A stretch of DNA of 64,000 bases from CAVSUZ01 sp963834715 (GTDB taxonomy: Bacteria; Pseudomonadota; Alphaproteobacteria; Acetobacterales; Acetobacteraceae): NCBI GenBank assembly GCA_963834715.1, contig CAWIDE010000002.1, positions 186,001-250,000 on the forward strand, in the 5' to 3' direction. Numbering within the stretch: position 1 is the stretch's first letter; each line of letters begins with the position of its first letter. The notes beneath the pieces were generated by a model that searched no databases, was not told where the DNA came from, and was given only the letters and a program-made list of their open reading frames with translations. Shown here in pieces: positions 18,241-27,538 of the stretch. Both the position numbers and the translations under genes were made by a program.

Positions 18241-18241
18241 C

Positions 18242-19558
18242 ATGGCGGAGCACGTGATCAGGCTACCCGACGTCGGCGAGGGCATCGCCGAAGCCGAACT
18301 CGTCGAGTGGCACGTCAAAGTCGGCGACCTGGTGCGCGCGGACACGACCCTTGCCGCGGTGATGACCGACAAGGCGACGGTCGAAATCCCCTCCCCGGTG
18401 GATGGCGAGATCATCTGGCTGGGGGCCGAGATCGGCGACAAAGTCGCGGTCGGGTCCGATCTGGTCCGCCTGAAGATTCCCGGCGAACGGGACGCGGCGA
18501 GCGCAGCGCAGCCGCAACCACGCTCCGCGGTCGCCGAAGCGGCGAAGCCAGCACCTGCGGCAAAGTCCCGCGCGGCCGACAGCGAGGACCGCGGCACGAC
18601 CCCTGTCGTGTCCCCGACGCCCGCTCGGCGTCCGGCACAGACCGCTGAGCCGCGGCCGGCCCCGCGGGCAACGGCACGCGCCGGTGCGGTCAGGCCGGTC
18701 GCGTCGCCGGCGGTGCGTCTGCGCGCGCGAGAGGCGGGCATCGACCTGCGTCAGGTACCGGGCACTGGGCGGGCCGGCCGCATCACGCACGATGATCTCG
18801 ACGCATTCACCGCCCGCGATCCCCGCGTGATGCGATCACAAGCACTTCAGCCGAAGAGCGCGGTCGAAGACGTCAAGGTGATCGGGCTCCGGCGCAGGAT
18901 CGCCGAGCAGATGGCTCTGGCGCACGCGCGCATCCCGCATATCACTTACGTCGAAGAGGTCGATGTCACGACACTGGAAGAGTTGCGGGAGACGCTGAAC
19001 CGGCGAAAGCGCAAGGACCAGCCGAGGCTCACGCTGCTGCCGTTCCTGATGCGCGCGATGGTGTTGGCAATCGCGAAACAGCCGCGGATGAATGCGCTGT
19101 TCGACGACGAGGCGGGGGTCATTCACCAGCATGCGGGCGTGCATATCGGCGTCGCGACGCAGACATCCGCCGGGCTGCTGGTGCCGGTGGTGTGCCACGT
19201 CGAATCGCTCAATCTGTGGGACTGCGCCGCCGAGGTCGCGCGGCTTGCCGAAGCCGCGCGCACCGGCACCGCGATGCGCGAGGAGCTGTCAGGTTCGACC
19301 ATCACCATCACGTCGCTCGGCGCCATGGGCGGTGTGGTCTCGACGCCAATCATCAATCACCCCGAGGTGGCGATCGTGGGTGTGAACAAGATCGTGATGC
19401 GTCCGGTCTGGGACGGCTCAGGCTTCATCCCGCGCAAGATAATGAACCTGTCGTCGAGCTTCGATCATCGCGTAATCGACGGCTGGGACGCGGCGACCTT
19501 CGTGCAGCACATCAAGGAGCTGCTGGAGACGCCAACGCTGATCTTCGTGAACGATTGA
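18242..19558 (+). CDS. bkdB: dihydrolipoyl acyltransferase (E2) of the branched-chain complex
   Basis: 438 residues. N-terminal lipoyl domain with the lipoylated Lys44 in 'AAVMTDKATVEIPSPVDG'; an Ala/Pro/Arg-rich linker (about residues 85-155); a peripheral-subunit-binding domain 'VRLRAREAGIDLRQVPGTGR' binding E1/E3; and a C-terminal catalytic domain with the trimer-forming active-site motif 'SSSFDHRVIDGWDAA' (His). It takes the acyl group from E1 via lipoate and passes it to CoA, forming the core of the complex. The ATG lies one base after bkdA2's stop. Single lipoyl domain, as is usual for BCKDH E2. Confidence 0.93.
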   Translation: MAEHVIRLPDVGEGIAEAELVEWHVKVGDLVRADTTLAAVMTDKATVEIPSPVDGEIIWLGAEIGDKVAVGSDLVRLKIPGERDAASAAQPQPRSAVAEAAKPAPAAKSRAADSEDRGTTPVVSPTPARRPAQTAEPRPAPRATARAGAVRPVASPAVRLRAREAGIDLRQVPGTGRAGRITHDDLDAFTARDPRVMRSQALQPKSAVEDVKVIGLRRRIAEQMALAHARIPHITYVEEVDVTTLEELRETLNRRKRKDQPRLTLLPFLMRAMVLAIAKQPRMNALFDDEAGVIHQHAGVHIGVATQTSAGLLVPVVCHVESLNLWDCAAEVARLAEAARTGTAMREELSGSTITITSLGAMGGVVSTPIINHPEVAIVGVNKIVMRPVWDGSGFIPRKIMNLSSSFDHRVIDGWDAATFVQHIKELLETPTLIFVND

Positions 19559-19562
19559 CGCC

Positions 19563-20960
19563 ATGCGAAACATATCGTGCAGGCTTCTGGTGATCGGCGC
19601 GGGACCCGGCGGCTATGTCTGCGCGATCCGGGCGGGACAGCTCGGCATTGACACCGTGGTGGTCGAGGCAAACAAACCGGGCGGCACCTGCCTCAACATC
19701 GGCTGCATTCCATCCAAGGCGCTGATCCATGCCGCCGACGAATTCGCGCGGGTCGCGCAGTTCGCATCGGGTGAAAGCCCGCTCGGCATTTCGCTCGCCG
19801 CGCCGCGATTTGACCTTGCCAAGACGATGCAGTGGAAGGACGGCGTCGTCGGTCGCCTGAGCGGCGGCGTCTCAGCGTTGCTGAAGAAGGCCGGCGTCAA
19901 AATCGTCGAAGGCTGGGCCCGGTTCCTCGACGGCAAGACGGTCGAGGTCGAAACCGAAATCGGCGTTCAGGTCATCCGCGCCGAACAAGTGGTGATCGCC
20001 ACCGGGTCGAATTCCGTCGAACTCCCTGCGCTGCCGTTCGGTGGTCCGGTGATCTCGTCAACCGAGGCGCTGTCACTGAAAGCGGTGCCCCGCAGTCTCG
20101 TCGTGGTCGGTGCCGGCTATATCGGGCTGGAACTGGGAATCGCATTTTCCAAGATGGGCGCCATGGTGACCGTGGTGGAGGCGCTGCCGCGGATCCTGCC
20201 GCAATACGACGCGGAGCTGACGCGCCCGGTCGGCGAGCGCCTGCGCGAGCTTGGCATTACAATGCTGACCGGTGCCAGAGCGAAGGAGCTTACACGGACG
20301 AAGGACGGGCTTGTCGTCGAACGATCCGACGGTTCCTTCACGACGATCGAGGCCGACAGGATCCTTGTTGCGGTCGGCCGCACACCCGCAACCGAGGGCT
20401 GGGACCTGGAAGCGATCGACCTCGACATGAACGGACCATTCATCGACGTCGATGACCGGTGCCGCACCTCGATGCGCGACGTATACGCGATCGGCGACGT
20501 GACCGGCGAACCGATGCTGGCTCACCGGGCGTCGGCGCAGGGCGAGATGGTGGCCGAGATCCTCGCCGGGAGGCGGCGCGCCTGGGACCGAGCATGCATC
20601 CCCGCGATATGCTTCACGGACCCCGAGGTCGTCGTTGCCGGGCTGACGCCCGAGACCGCTAAGGCTGCCAATATCGAGATCGTCACCGACGCATTCCCGT
20701 TCCGGGCGAACGGTCGCGCGATGACACTCGTATCTGATACCGGCTTCATCCGCATGGTCGCCCGGGCCGACAATCACCTTCTGCTCGGCATTCAGGGCGT
20801 CGGCGCGGGGATTTCCGAACTGTCGGCGGCGTTCAGCCTTGCCATCGAGATGGGCGCGCGGCTCGAGGACGTCGCCGGCACGATCTTCGCCCACCCGACG
20901 CTGAGCGAAGGAATGCTGGAAGCGGCACTGAAGACGCTGGGTCAGCCCATCCACATCTGA
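19563..20960 (+). CDS. lpdV: dihydrolipoyl dehydrogenase (E3) of the branched-chain complex
   Basis: 465-residue flavoprotein. FAD-binding 'VIGAGPGGYVCAIRAG', redox disulfide in 'GGTCLNIGCIPSKAL' (Cys43/Cys48), NAD-binding 'LVVVGAGYIGLELGIAFSKM', second FAD motif 'RDVYAIGDVTGEPMLAHRAS', and the C-terminal catalytic His in 'IFAHPTLSEGMLEAAL'. It reoxidises the dihydrolipoyl groups of BkdB with NAD+. Five bases after bkdB and last gene of the operon, so it is probably the dedicated E3 (LpdV-type) rather than the housekeeping Lpd. Confidence 0.93.
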   Translation: MRNISCRLLVIGAGPGGYVCAIRAGQLGIDTVVVEANKPGGTCLNIGCIPSKALIHAADEFARVAQFASGESPLGISLAAPRFDLAKTMQWKDGVVGRLSGGVSALLKKAGVKIVEGWARFLDGKTVEVETEIGVQVIRAEQVVIATGSNSVELPALPFGGPVISSTEALSLKAVPRSLVVVGAGYIGLELGIAFSKMGAMVTVVEALPRILPQYDAELTRPVGERLRELGITMLTGARAKELTRTKDGLVVERSDGSFTTIEADRILVAVGRTPATEGWDLEAIDLDMNGPFIDVDDRCRTSMRDVYAIGDVTGEPMLAHRASAQGEMVAEILAGRRRAWDRACIPAICFTDPEVVVAGLTPETAKAANIEIVTDAFPFRANGRAMTLVSDTGFIRMVARADNHLLLGIQGVGAGISELSAAFSLAIEMGARLEDVAGTIFAHPTLSEGMLEAALKTLGQPIHI

Positions 20961-20970
20961 ACGGGTGCCG

Positions 20971-21285
20971 TCAGGCCAGTGCCCGCCGCAGCGCTTCCTT
21001 GACCAGCGCCGAGTTGTGGCCTTGCCGGCCATCATCTTCATCACCCGGCCCACGAAGAAGCCAAACAGCGTGTCGCGGCCATCCTGCATTCTGCCGCCTT
21101 CCCGGGATGCATAGCGCGGCTTCGCGGTCGCCGCAACGATCGCGCCGGCGTCGGTGATCTGGCGCAGCCCCTTCTCCGCGACGGCCGCAGCATCCTTGCC
21201 GGTTTTCGATCATCGACTCGAATACGTCCTTGGCGATGCGTCCTCTGATCGTGCCGTCGGCAATCAGGTCCACCAGCACCGCTCG
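20971..21285 (-). pseudogene. gatB: gatB C-terminal remnant
   Basis: Two minus-strand frames give the tail of the aspartyl/glutamyl-tRNA amidotransferase B subunit: 'LVDLIADGTIRGRIAKDVFE' in one, 'DTLFGFFVGRVMKMMAGKA' in the other, and 'SALVKEALRRAL' before the stop at 20971. This is the C-terminal YqeY-like domain; the catalytic cradle is missing. A functional gatB must exist elsewhere if the organism makes Gln-tRNA or Asn-tRNA indirectly. Convergent with lpdV, ten bases apart. Confidence 0.7.
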
Positions 21286-21438
21286 GCCGGCGTGTCGAGC
21301 GTCGCTGTAAGTGCCTCGACATAGGCCGCGAATCGTGATTCGCTGCGGTGTCTGTCGGATTCGAGACCCACACTCCGCCTCCGCGAGTGAGAATCTCTAT
21401 CCGTACGCAACGAGAATCGAGTTGTACAAGGAGATCTT

Positions 21439-21456
21439 TATGACACAGTAAGATTA
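21439..21456 (-). repeat. 18-bp inverted match to 2276-2293
   Basis: TATGACACAGTAAGATTA, the exact reverse complement of 2276-2293. It lies between the gatB remnant and the point where the chemoreceptor pseudogene is broken off (about 21527), which fits a leftover insertion-sequence end. Confidence 0.5.
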
Positions 21457-21526
21457 GTTGCATCCCAAACACAAGCCGCTTCCAACCCACCTGGCCGCAC
21501 CACCCGGGCCATCTCCGCCACTCCCT

Positions 21527-22609
21527 TCCCAAGCCGACCGCCTGACCAATCTTTTCCGCGCCGTCCGCCAACGCACGCATAATGCCATCGGTATGCTGCG
21601 CATCAGACATCGCCTTCCCCGGTGATCCGCGCTGATTGAGCGACCTGCTGGCTGATCTTATTGACCCACGCCGCCAGCTCCTCGGCCGCCATGGCCATCG
21701 TCTGACCCCTCGCGCTCGCCTGCTGTGACGCACTCGCGATCATGGTGGCCCTTTCCTCCGTGCGGTCCACGGTGCCGGTCATTGAGCGCGCAGTGGCTTC
21801 AAGCTCGATCGATCCCGAAGCAAGAGCTTCCACCTGTCCGCTGATCTTCGCCTCGAAGTCATGCAAAGCATTCCCGATATGCACGGACCGCTGCTCCTTG
21901 GCTACGCGCTCCGCCTCCTGTTCTGCACGCGATGTGCCTGACCACGCTGACACTAAATGCAAACCCGGCCCCGATGCAGACCAGAGCAAACACAAGGGTG
22001 ACTAGAATCGTCAGCATGCGTGTCGTGTAGTAAGTTGCCGCCCCTCGGTCGGCTGCCTTCCTTGCCTGAGCCGCATTGAACTCCAGATCGGCGATCGCGG
22101 CACTCGTAGCTTCGTCGATCTTGGCGCGATCAGCCCCGCGATACACTGTGAGCATCCCGTCGACATCGCCCTTGGCCGCGGTGTTCAGCACTTGTGCACT
22201 GCTGGCCTTTTAGTGTGTTCCACGCGGCGAAGAAGGTCTTCATCAATCGTTCGCCACCCGAACCCGCGTTCATCAGCGGCCGGAACACCGCATAAGCGTG
22301 CTCGATGTCGGTCCGCGCCTTTCGGAACTCGGCGACCGCGAGACCCAGGGAACCCGTGTTGCGGATCAGGGCCGACATCACTACATTGACCTTTTCGCCT
22401 GGAGCTCCCTCGCCCCTACGGCCAGTTTCGCAATAGCGATCGTGGAAAGAAGCCAATCATCCCGGATCTCCATGCCCCTGTCATTCACAGCGGCAGTCTG
22501 GAGCAACCCAAAAAAGACTAAGCCCCCAGTGACGCAACAATCGCCAATGCAAGGCGGTGGAAACCTTCGCGCCGATCGACTGATTGTGCCACACCTGCAC
22601 AGAACCCAT
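21527..22609 (-). pseudogene. methyl-accepting chemotaxis protein, truncated and frameshifted
   Basis: Starting at an ATG at 22609, three or more frames give: a first membrane helix and periplasmic four-helix sensor ('AAVNDRGMEIRDDWLLST', 'SALIRNTGSLGLAVAEFRKA', 'MLNTAAKGDVDGMLTVYRGA'), a second membrane helix 'LTILVTLVFALVCIGAGFAF', a degraded HAMP region, and the first part of the signalling domain ('MTGTVDRTEERATMIASASQ', 'RTHGI'-like 'QHTDGIMRALADGAEKIG'). It breaks off at 'EKIGQAVGL', exactly where the conserved hairpin tip should follow. Without that tip it cannot signal to CheA. Confidence 0.7.
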
Positions 22610-22739
22610 GCTAGATGGCTGCTGAGCCTGCCGCGTACATCCCGGACCAACGGTGACTACCTTAGCCGGGTGAATCTCTGGTAAACCCACGCGGCGGCCG
22701 TTCGCCGCCTACATCCGCCCGTGCAAAACGGAGGCGCCC

Positions 22740-24596
22740 ATGCCAGACACCCCACACACCGCCTACACCCATCCCCACGATAACATGCGCCCACCAGACA
22801 TGGCCGCCCTGGCCGCGCTCTGGCAGGCCTGGCTGCCGCACTCCTCTGCACAGCCAAGTGAGCCGCTGGCTGAGGCCGCGGCGAATGATCCGTTGCTGCG
22901 CGGCATCGATGACATGCTGAACCGCAATCCGCTGCACGACGTCATACCGGTGGATTGGGGCGCGATCGCCCGCGCGCTCCGAATGATCGCGTCGCGATCC
23001 CTCGCCCACCCTGCCGAGACGATGTTCTCCGTCGCTGACCTCACCATGCGAGCCTGGAGCACCACTTTCAATATCTGGAACGACGCCGTGGCGCAATGGT
23101 GGGGTGTTCCACCATCTTCCCCGCCCGCCCGGTCCGCCGATAAGCGTTTCAGCGCGCTGGACTGGACCGCCAACCCCAGCTTCCGAACCTACAAAGAGCT
23201 CTACCAACTCGCCTCCGAATGGCTGCTCAAGCAAGGCGATATGCCCGATCTGGAGCCGGCACAGCGTCAGTGGATGAACTTCCACCTCCGCCAGTTCGTC
23301 GATGCAATGAGCCCGGCGCTCTCACCCGCAACCAACCCAGAAGTGTTGCATCGGGCGGTACAAACCGGCGGCACCAATTTCGCCGACGGCGCCCGCAATC
23401 TGATGCACGACCTCCGCGAGGGACGGCTCAGCATGGTCGATACTGGCGCTTTCGCGCCCGGTCGCAACCTCGCGCTCAGCCCCGGCAAGGTAGTGTATCG
23501 CAACAAGCTGATCGAGCTGATCCAGTACGCACCAACCACAGAAACCGTACATGCCACTCCGCTGCTGATCATCCCGCCCTGGATCAATAAATTCTACATC
23601 CTCGACATGCAGCCGCAGAACAGCCTGGTCCGCTATCTCGTGAGCCAGGGAATCACGGTGTTCATGATTTCGTGGAAGAACCCCGATGCCTCGATGGAAG
23701 ACACCACCATCGAAGACTACATGGAGCTCGGTCCTCTTGCCGCCAGTGACGTAATTCGCGAGATCACCGGCGCCCCGAAAATAAACGTTATGGGTTACTG
23801 CATCGGCGGTACGCTACTCGCGATGGTGCTGGCCTGGCTCACGGCAAAGCACGACGACCGCTTCAACGCCGCCACCTTTATCGTCTCCTTGCAGGACTTC
23901 TCCCGCGTCGGTGATACTGCGGTGTTCCTGGGCGAGCCTGCCATCGACTACATCGAGCAGGAAATGATGACACGGGGCTATCTCGACAGCCGCGAGATGT
24001 CCAATATGTTCAACCTCCTGCGCTCAAACGATCTCATCTGGTCCAACGTCGTCAACAACTACCTGCTCGGCAAGCCGCCGCCCGCGTTCGATCTCCTCTA
24101 TTGGAACAACGATGGCACCCGCATGGCGCGCACGGCGCACAGTTGGTATCTGCGCAACACTTACGTCGAAAACAATCTAATCGTGCCCGGAAAGATAGAA
24201 CTCAAAGGAGAGAAGCTGGATCTGCGGCAGATAAAGCTGGGCATCTACGCCGTCGGCGCCGAGCGCGACCATATCGTCCCATGGGATGCCGCCTGGCGCA
24301 TCACGCAGCTTACGAGTGGCGACGTGCGCTTTATCCTGGCCTCCAGCGGACATATCGCCGGCATCATCAACCCGCCGGGCGGTAAGGGCACGTTCTTTGC
24401 CCTTGAAGACAAACGCGCGGCAGCCTCTCCCGCACACTGGCGGGAGGCCACCACACGTCACGACGGAAGCTGGTGGACTGACTGGGCCCGTTGGCTCGCC
24501 GAACACGGCGGCGAACAAGCACCGCCACCGCCGATTGGCAGCGCCAGACACCCGCCGCTTGCCGATGCGCCAGGAACGTACGTGCTGGAGAAATAA
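22740..24596 (+). CDS. phaC: class I poly(3-hydroxyalkanoate) synthase
   Basis: 618 residues from the ATG at 22740 (ACGGAGG 5 to 11 bases upstream). Polymerises 3-hydroxyacyl-CoA into polyester granules. The alpha/beta-hydrolase core has the lipase-like box with the catalytic Cys354 in 'VMGYCIGGTLLAMVLAW', the acid in 'GAERDHIVPWDAAWRIT', and the His in 'LASSGHIAGIINPPG'. The N-terminal PhaC domain includes 'LHRAVQTGGTNFADGARNLM'. Length is typical of single-subunit class I enzymes. No phaA, phaB or phasin lies beside it. Intact, unlike its neighbours on either side. Confidence 0.95.
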   Translation: MPDTPHTAYTHPHDNMRPPDMAALAALWQAWLPHSSAQPSEPLAEAAANDPLLRGIDDMLNRNPLHDVIPVDWGAIARALRMIASRSLAHPAETMFSVADLTMRAWSTTFNIWNDAVAQWWGVPPSSPPARSADKRFSALDWTANPSFRTYKELYQLASEWLLKQGDMPDLEPAQRQWMNFHLRQFVDAMSPALSPATNPEVLHRAVQTGGTNFADGARNLMHDLREGRLSMVDTGAFAPGRNLALSPGKVVYRNKLIELIQYAPTTETVHATPLLIIPPWINKFYILDMQPQNSLVRYLVSQGITVFMISWKNPDASMEDTTIEDYMELGPLAASDVIREITGAPKINVMGYCIGGTLLAMVLAWLTAKHDDRFNAATFIVSLQDFSRVGDTAVFLGEPAIDYIEQEMMTRGYLDSREMSNMFNLLRSNDLIWSNVVNNYLLGKPPPAFDLLYWNNDGTRMARTAHSWYLRNTYVENNLIVPGKIELKGEKLDLRQIKLGIYAVGAERDHIVPWDAAWRITQLTSGDVRFILASSGHIAGIINPPGGKGTFFALEDKRAAASPAHWREATTRHDGSWWTDWARWLAEHGGEQAPPPPIGSARHPPLADAPGTYVLEK

Positions 24597-24607
24597 GCCT
24601 GGCTGTA

Positions 24608-24658
24608 ACCTCTCCCGCTTGCGGGAGAGGTCAGCGCCCGTAGGCACCGGGTGAGGGT
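24608..24658. repeat. palindromic interspersed element, copy 1
   Basis: CCTCTCCCGCTTGCGGGAG followed by AGGT and ending in CACCGGGTGAGGG. Same build as five other copies in this window: a CTCTCCC/GGGAGAG stem, then GGTGAGGG. It follows the phaC stop by 12 bases and could end its transcript as a hairpin. Confidence 0.8.
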
Positions 24659-24669
24659 GCCCCACCCAA

Positions 24670-25517
24670 AAATCGGATGTGATGCACCGAGAATGCCGCG
24701 CTCCGCCATTTTGCACCAAATGGCCCGCACGTCCTCGTCCGATAGATTCAATCGGAACATCTCTCGAAATACAGCAGCAAGCGAAGCCTCGTCCTCCACC
24801 AATCGCTGCTCCAAAACCTCGCCCGCCCCCCGCGTAGTCACTCGCCCGTTAAGCATTGTGTGCCGTAAGCCCTCCGGATCCGGCCGCGCCAGGATCAGGT
24901 TCGACGTAAACAGGCTACCCGGAAAGGTCGCGCAGAACCAATTCCCCACCTCGTAGTCTATATCCGGCGCCGGCCGCAGCGAAAACCGATAAAGATGCTG
25001 CCACCCATCCGCGAGTCTCCGCCTCGAGCACGAATTCCTCGCCCAACGGTTGGAGACGCATCGCCTCGTGCGGCGTTGGCTGCACGAAACCCGTCTCCAA
25101 TACCAACGGCGCGGTCGGCGTCTGATGCCCGAAGCCGACATCCGCCAGGAACGGCCCCTCCGGCAGATCGACCCGCAGCGTCATGTGGGTTGCCGGCCTG
25201 AATGCATCCGACGTCGCTCCGATTACGACCCTGGCAATCAGGCTCGTCACCCGAAACCCAAGGCCCATCAGTCCTGCCCGCAATACCGCATTTTGCTCGA
25301 AGCAATAACCGCCGCGCCCGCCCGCGATCATTTTTGCCTGCAGTGAGGCGACATCCAGTCTCGGCACGCGCCCCAGGAATGGGTCGATATCTTCGAAAGG
25401 AAGGGCCGCGCTATGGGCAGCTACAAGCCCTCGCAAGCTAGACAGCGTGGGCTCGCGCGGGCCGCTGTAGCAGATCCGCGAGAGCCAGCCGTCAACATCG
25501 AATTCGATATCCGGCAT
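24670..25517 (-). pseudogene. nat: arylamine N-acetyltransferase, frameshifted
   Basis: The first 170 residues, from the ATG at 25517, contain all the catalytic parts: Cys in 'AGGRGGYCFEQNAVLRA', His in 'PATHMTLRVDLPEG', Asp in 'FLADVGFGHQTPTAP'. Near 25000 the frame changes; the continuation reads 'YRFSLRPAPDIDYEVGNWFC', 'FTSNLILARPDPEGLRHTML' and 'VFREMFRLNLSDEDVRAIW', the expected C-terminal third. One indel thus separates two otherwise well-kept parts, so a sequence error is possible. The 3' end is approximate because the second frame stays open through copy 1 of the palindromic repeat. It would acetylate aromatic amines with acetyl-CoA. Confidence 0.75.
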
Positions 25518-25532
25518 CTCCGAAGGCTAGGC

Positions 25533-26201
25533 TCAGTCGAGGACGGCCAGGGCAAATCCGTCCCAGCCCTTGCTTCCGACCGTCTGGATGGCCGTCGCGC
25601 TCAGGCGTGGATCCTCGGCCAGCAGGTCGTAGAACCGGCGGATCCCCCACGCACTCGGGTCAGCGCTGTGAGCGTCGATCACGGTCCCTTCGCGCACCAC
25701 GTTGTCGCCAATAATGACAGCGCCGGACCGCGCCATGCGCACGGCCCACTGGAGGTAATCGGGATTGTTTGGCTTGTCGGCGTCGATGAATACCAAGTCG
25801 AACGGGCCGACCCGCTCGGCCGCAAGCCTTGGCAGCGTCTCGAGCGCCGGGCCGAGGCGGAGGTCAACGCGATCGCCAACGCCCGTGCGCGCGAAATTCG
25901 CCCGAGCCACCCTGGCATGCTCGGGCTCTACTTCGAGCGTCACCACCTTCCCGCCCTCGGGCAGTGCCCGCGCGAGCCAAATTGTCGAATACCCGCCGAG
26001 AGTTCCGATCTCGAGGATGAACCGGGCGCTTATCATGCGGGCGATCAGGTGCAGAAGCTTGCCCTGCGGCGGGGAGACATCGATGCCAGGTAGTCCCGCG
26101 GCCGCATTCGCGGTGAGCACGTCGTCGAGCGTGCCGTCCGCGGAGACAAGCCGGTCGATAATATATGCCTCCACTGCGCTCCACTGTTTCTGACTCATCA
26201 T
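25533..26201 (-). CDS. class I SAM-dependent O-methyltransferase
   Basis: 222 residues of the catechol/caffeoyl-CoA O-methyltransferase (family 3) type. SAM-binding 'ARFILEIGTLGGYSTIWLAR', the acidic motif 'VTLEVEPEHARVARAN', and the metal-binding region 'FDLVFIDADKPNNPDYLQWA' followed by 'GAVIIGDNVVREG'. It would methylate a hydroxyl of a small catechol-like substrate; the substrate is unknown. The start ATG at 26201 (or the adjacent ATG) has GTGAGG upstream. It lies 15 bases upstream of nat on the same strand, so the two may be co-transcribed. Intact. Confidence 0.88.
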   Translation of the reverse strand: MMSQKQWSAVEAYIIDRLVSADGTLDDVLTANAAAGLPGIDVSPPQGKLLHLIARMISARFILEIGTLGGYSTIWLARALPEGGKVVTLEVEPEHARVARANFARTGVGDRVDLRLGPALETLPRLAAERVGPFDLVFIDADKPNNPDYLQWAVRMARSGAVIIGDNVVREGTVIDAHSADPSAWGIRRFYDLLAEDPRLSATAIQTVGSKGWDGFALAVLD

Positions 26202-26204
26202 TCC

Positions 26205-26420
26205 TCACTTCGGATAGTCCAGCGCAACTCGCAGATTTGGGTGGTCACTATGCGGGAAAGTGCCTGCTTCGACATGGACAAGAACCGCCTCTTCAATGCC
26301 GCCGCCGAGAATTCTTCGTCTGCAGACTTGAGCTCTTGCAGGCAGACGACATCCGGTGCGGCTGAGGCAAGCCGGGCATCTCCCGCTTCCGCGTCCCACT
26401 CGAATCCACGCTGTCAAAAC
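26205..26420 (-). pseudogene. exonuclease III remnant
   Basis: The minus strand reads 'PDVVCLQELKSADEEFSAAA', the conserved early motif of exonuclease III-type AP endonucleases, where the Glu of 'LQE.K' binds metal. A second frame ends 'HSDHPNLRVALDYPK', like a C-terminal 'SDH' motif. About 180 residues in between are missing. It is a scrap with an internal deletion. Confidence 0.5.
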
Positions 26421-26500
26421 ATCCGCCAATACGCCGCCACGTTTGCCCCCGACTCCCTCCGCCGGGTATTTCCCGCCTAACCCCCAACCAACCCCCTCCC

Positions 26501-27538
26501 GTGAGCGACGACCGCACCCTCACCCCCACCCGCACCGAAGAAGACGCCGCCGAGGCCTCCCTCCGCCCTCAGCGGCTCTCGGAATTCGTCGGCCAGAAAG
26601 CCAGCCGCGAGAACCTCGCCGTCTTCATCGAGGCCACCCGCACTCGCAATGAAGCCCTCGACCACGTCCTCGTCCACGGCCCCCCAGGCCTCGGCAAGAC
26701 CACCCTTGCCCAGATCATCTCCCGCGAGCTCGGCGTCGGTTTCCGCGCCACCTCCGGCCCCGTCATCCAGCGCGCCGGAGACCTTGCCGCGATCCTGACC
26801 AACCTCCAGCCCAGAGACGTCCTGTTCATCGATGAAATCCACCGCCTCCAGCCCGCCATCGAGGAAGTCCTCTACCCCGCCATGGAAGACTTCCAGCTCG
26901 ACCTGATCATCGGCGAGGGCCCTGCCGCACGTTCGGTCAAAATCGACCTTCCCCACTTCACCCTTGTCGGCGCGACTACCCGCGCTGGCCTGCTTGCAAC
27001 GCCGCTGCGGGACCGCTTCGGCATCCCCCTGCGCCTCGTCTTCTACACTCCCGAAGAACTCGAACTGATCGTCCGCCGCGGCGCAGAAAAACTGATTATG
27101 AACCTCACCCAAGATGGCGCCCGCGAAATCGCCCGCCGATCCCGCGGCACCCCGCGCATCGCCGGCCGCCTGCTCCGCCGAGTCCGCGACTTCGCCGCCG
27201 TCGCCGGCACCCACACCATCGACCGCAAAATCGCCGATTCCGCCCTCACCCGCCTCGAAGTCGATGCCCGCGGCCTCGATGCGATGGACCGCCGCTACCT
27301 CCTCCGCATCGCCGAACACCACGCCGGCGGACCGGTCGGCGTCGAAACCCTCGCCGCCGCCCTCGCCGAGCCCCGCGACACTCTCGAAGACGTCATCGAA
27401 CCCTTCCTGATCCAGGAAGGCCTCGTCCTCCGCACCAGCCGCGGCCGCATGCTCGGCGAACCTGGCTGGCGCCACCTCAACCTCTCACCCCCGCCACGCC
27501 AGCCGGATCAGCTCGATCTCCTACGCGACGACACATGA
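26501..27538 (+). CDS. ruvB: Holliday junction branch-migration helicase RuvB
   Basis: 345 residues from a GTG at 26501. AAA+ ATPase: 'LRPQRLSEFVGQ', Walker A 'GPPGLGKTT' (residues 60-68), Walker B 'DVLFIDEIHRLQPAIEEVLY', sensor 1 'LVGATTRAGLLATPLRDRFG', arginine finger region and a C-terminal winged-helix domain 'EPFLIQEGLVLRTSRGRMLG'. With RuvA it drives branch migration at recombination intermediates. ruvA and ruvC are not in the window. Its stop overlaps the ybgC start (ATGA), linking it to the tol operon, a common alphaproteobacterial arrangement. Intact. Confidence 0.95.
   Translation: MSDDRTLTPTRTEEDAAEASLRPQRLSEFVGQKASRENLAVFIEATRTRNEALDHVLVHGPPGLGKTTLAQIISRELGVGFRATSGPVIQRAGDLAAILTNLQPRDVLFIDEIHRLQPAIEEVLYPAMEDFQLDLIIGEGPAARSVKIDLPHFTLVGATTRAGLLATPLRDRFGIPLRLVFYTPEELELIVRRGAEKLIMNLTQDGAREIARRSRGTPRIAGRLLRRVRDFAAVAGTHTIDRKIADSALTRLEVDARGLDAMDRRYLLRIAEHHAGGPVGVETLAAALAEPRDTLEDVIEPFLIQEGLVLRTSRGRMLGEPGWRHLNLSPPPRQPDQLDLLRDDT

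Noticed and set aside
24608..24658. Simple rho-independent terminator for phaC
   Set aside because: A hairpin is present but no T-run follows, and the same sequence recurs in five other places, including inside genes; it belongs to an interspersed repeat family.
26477..27475. 332-codon minus-strand open frame opposite ruvB
   Set aside because: Antisense shadow, Gly/Glu/Asp/Ala-rich; ruvB is certain.
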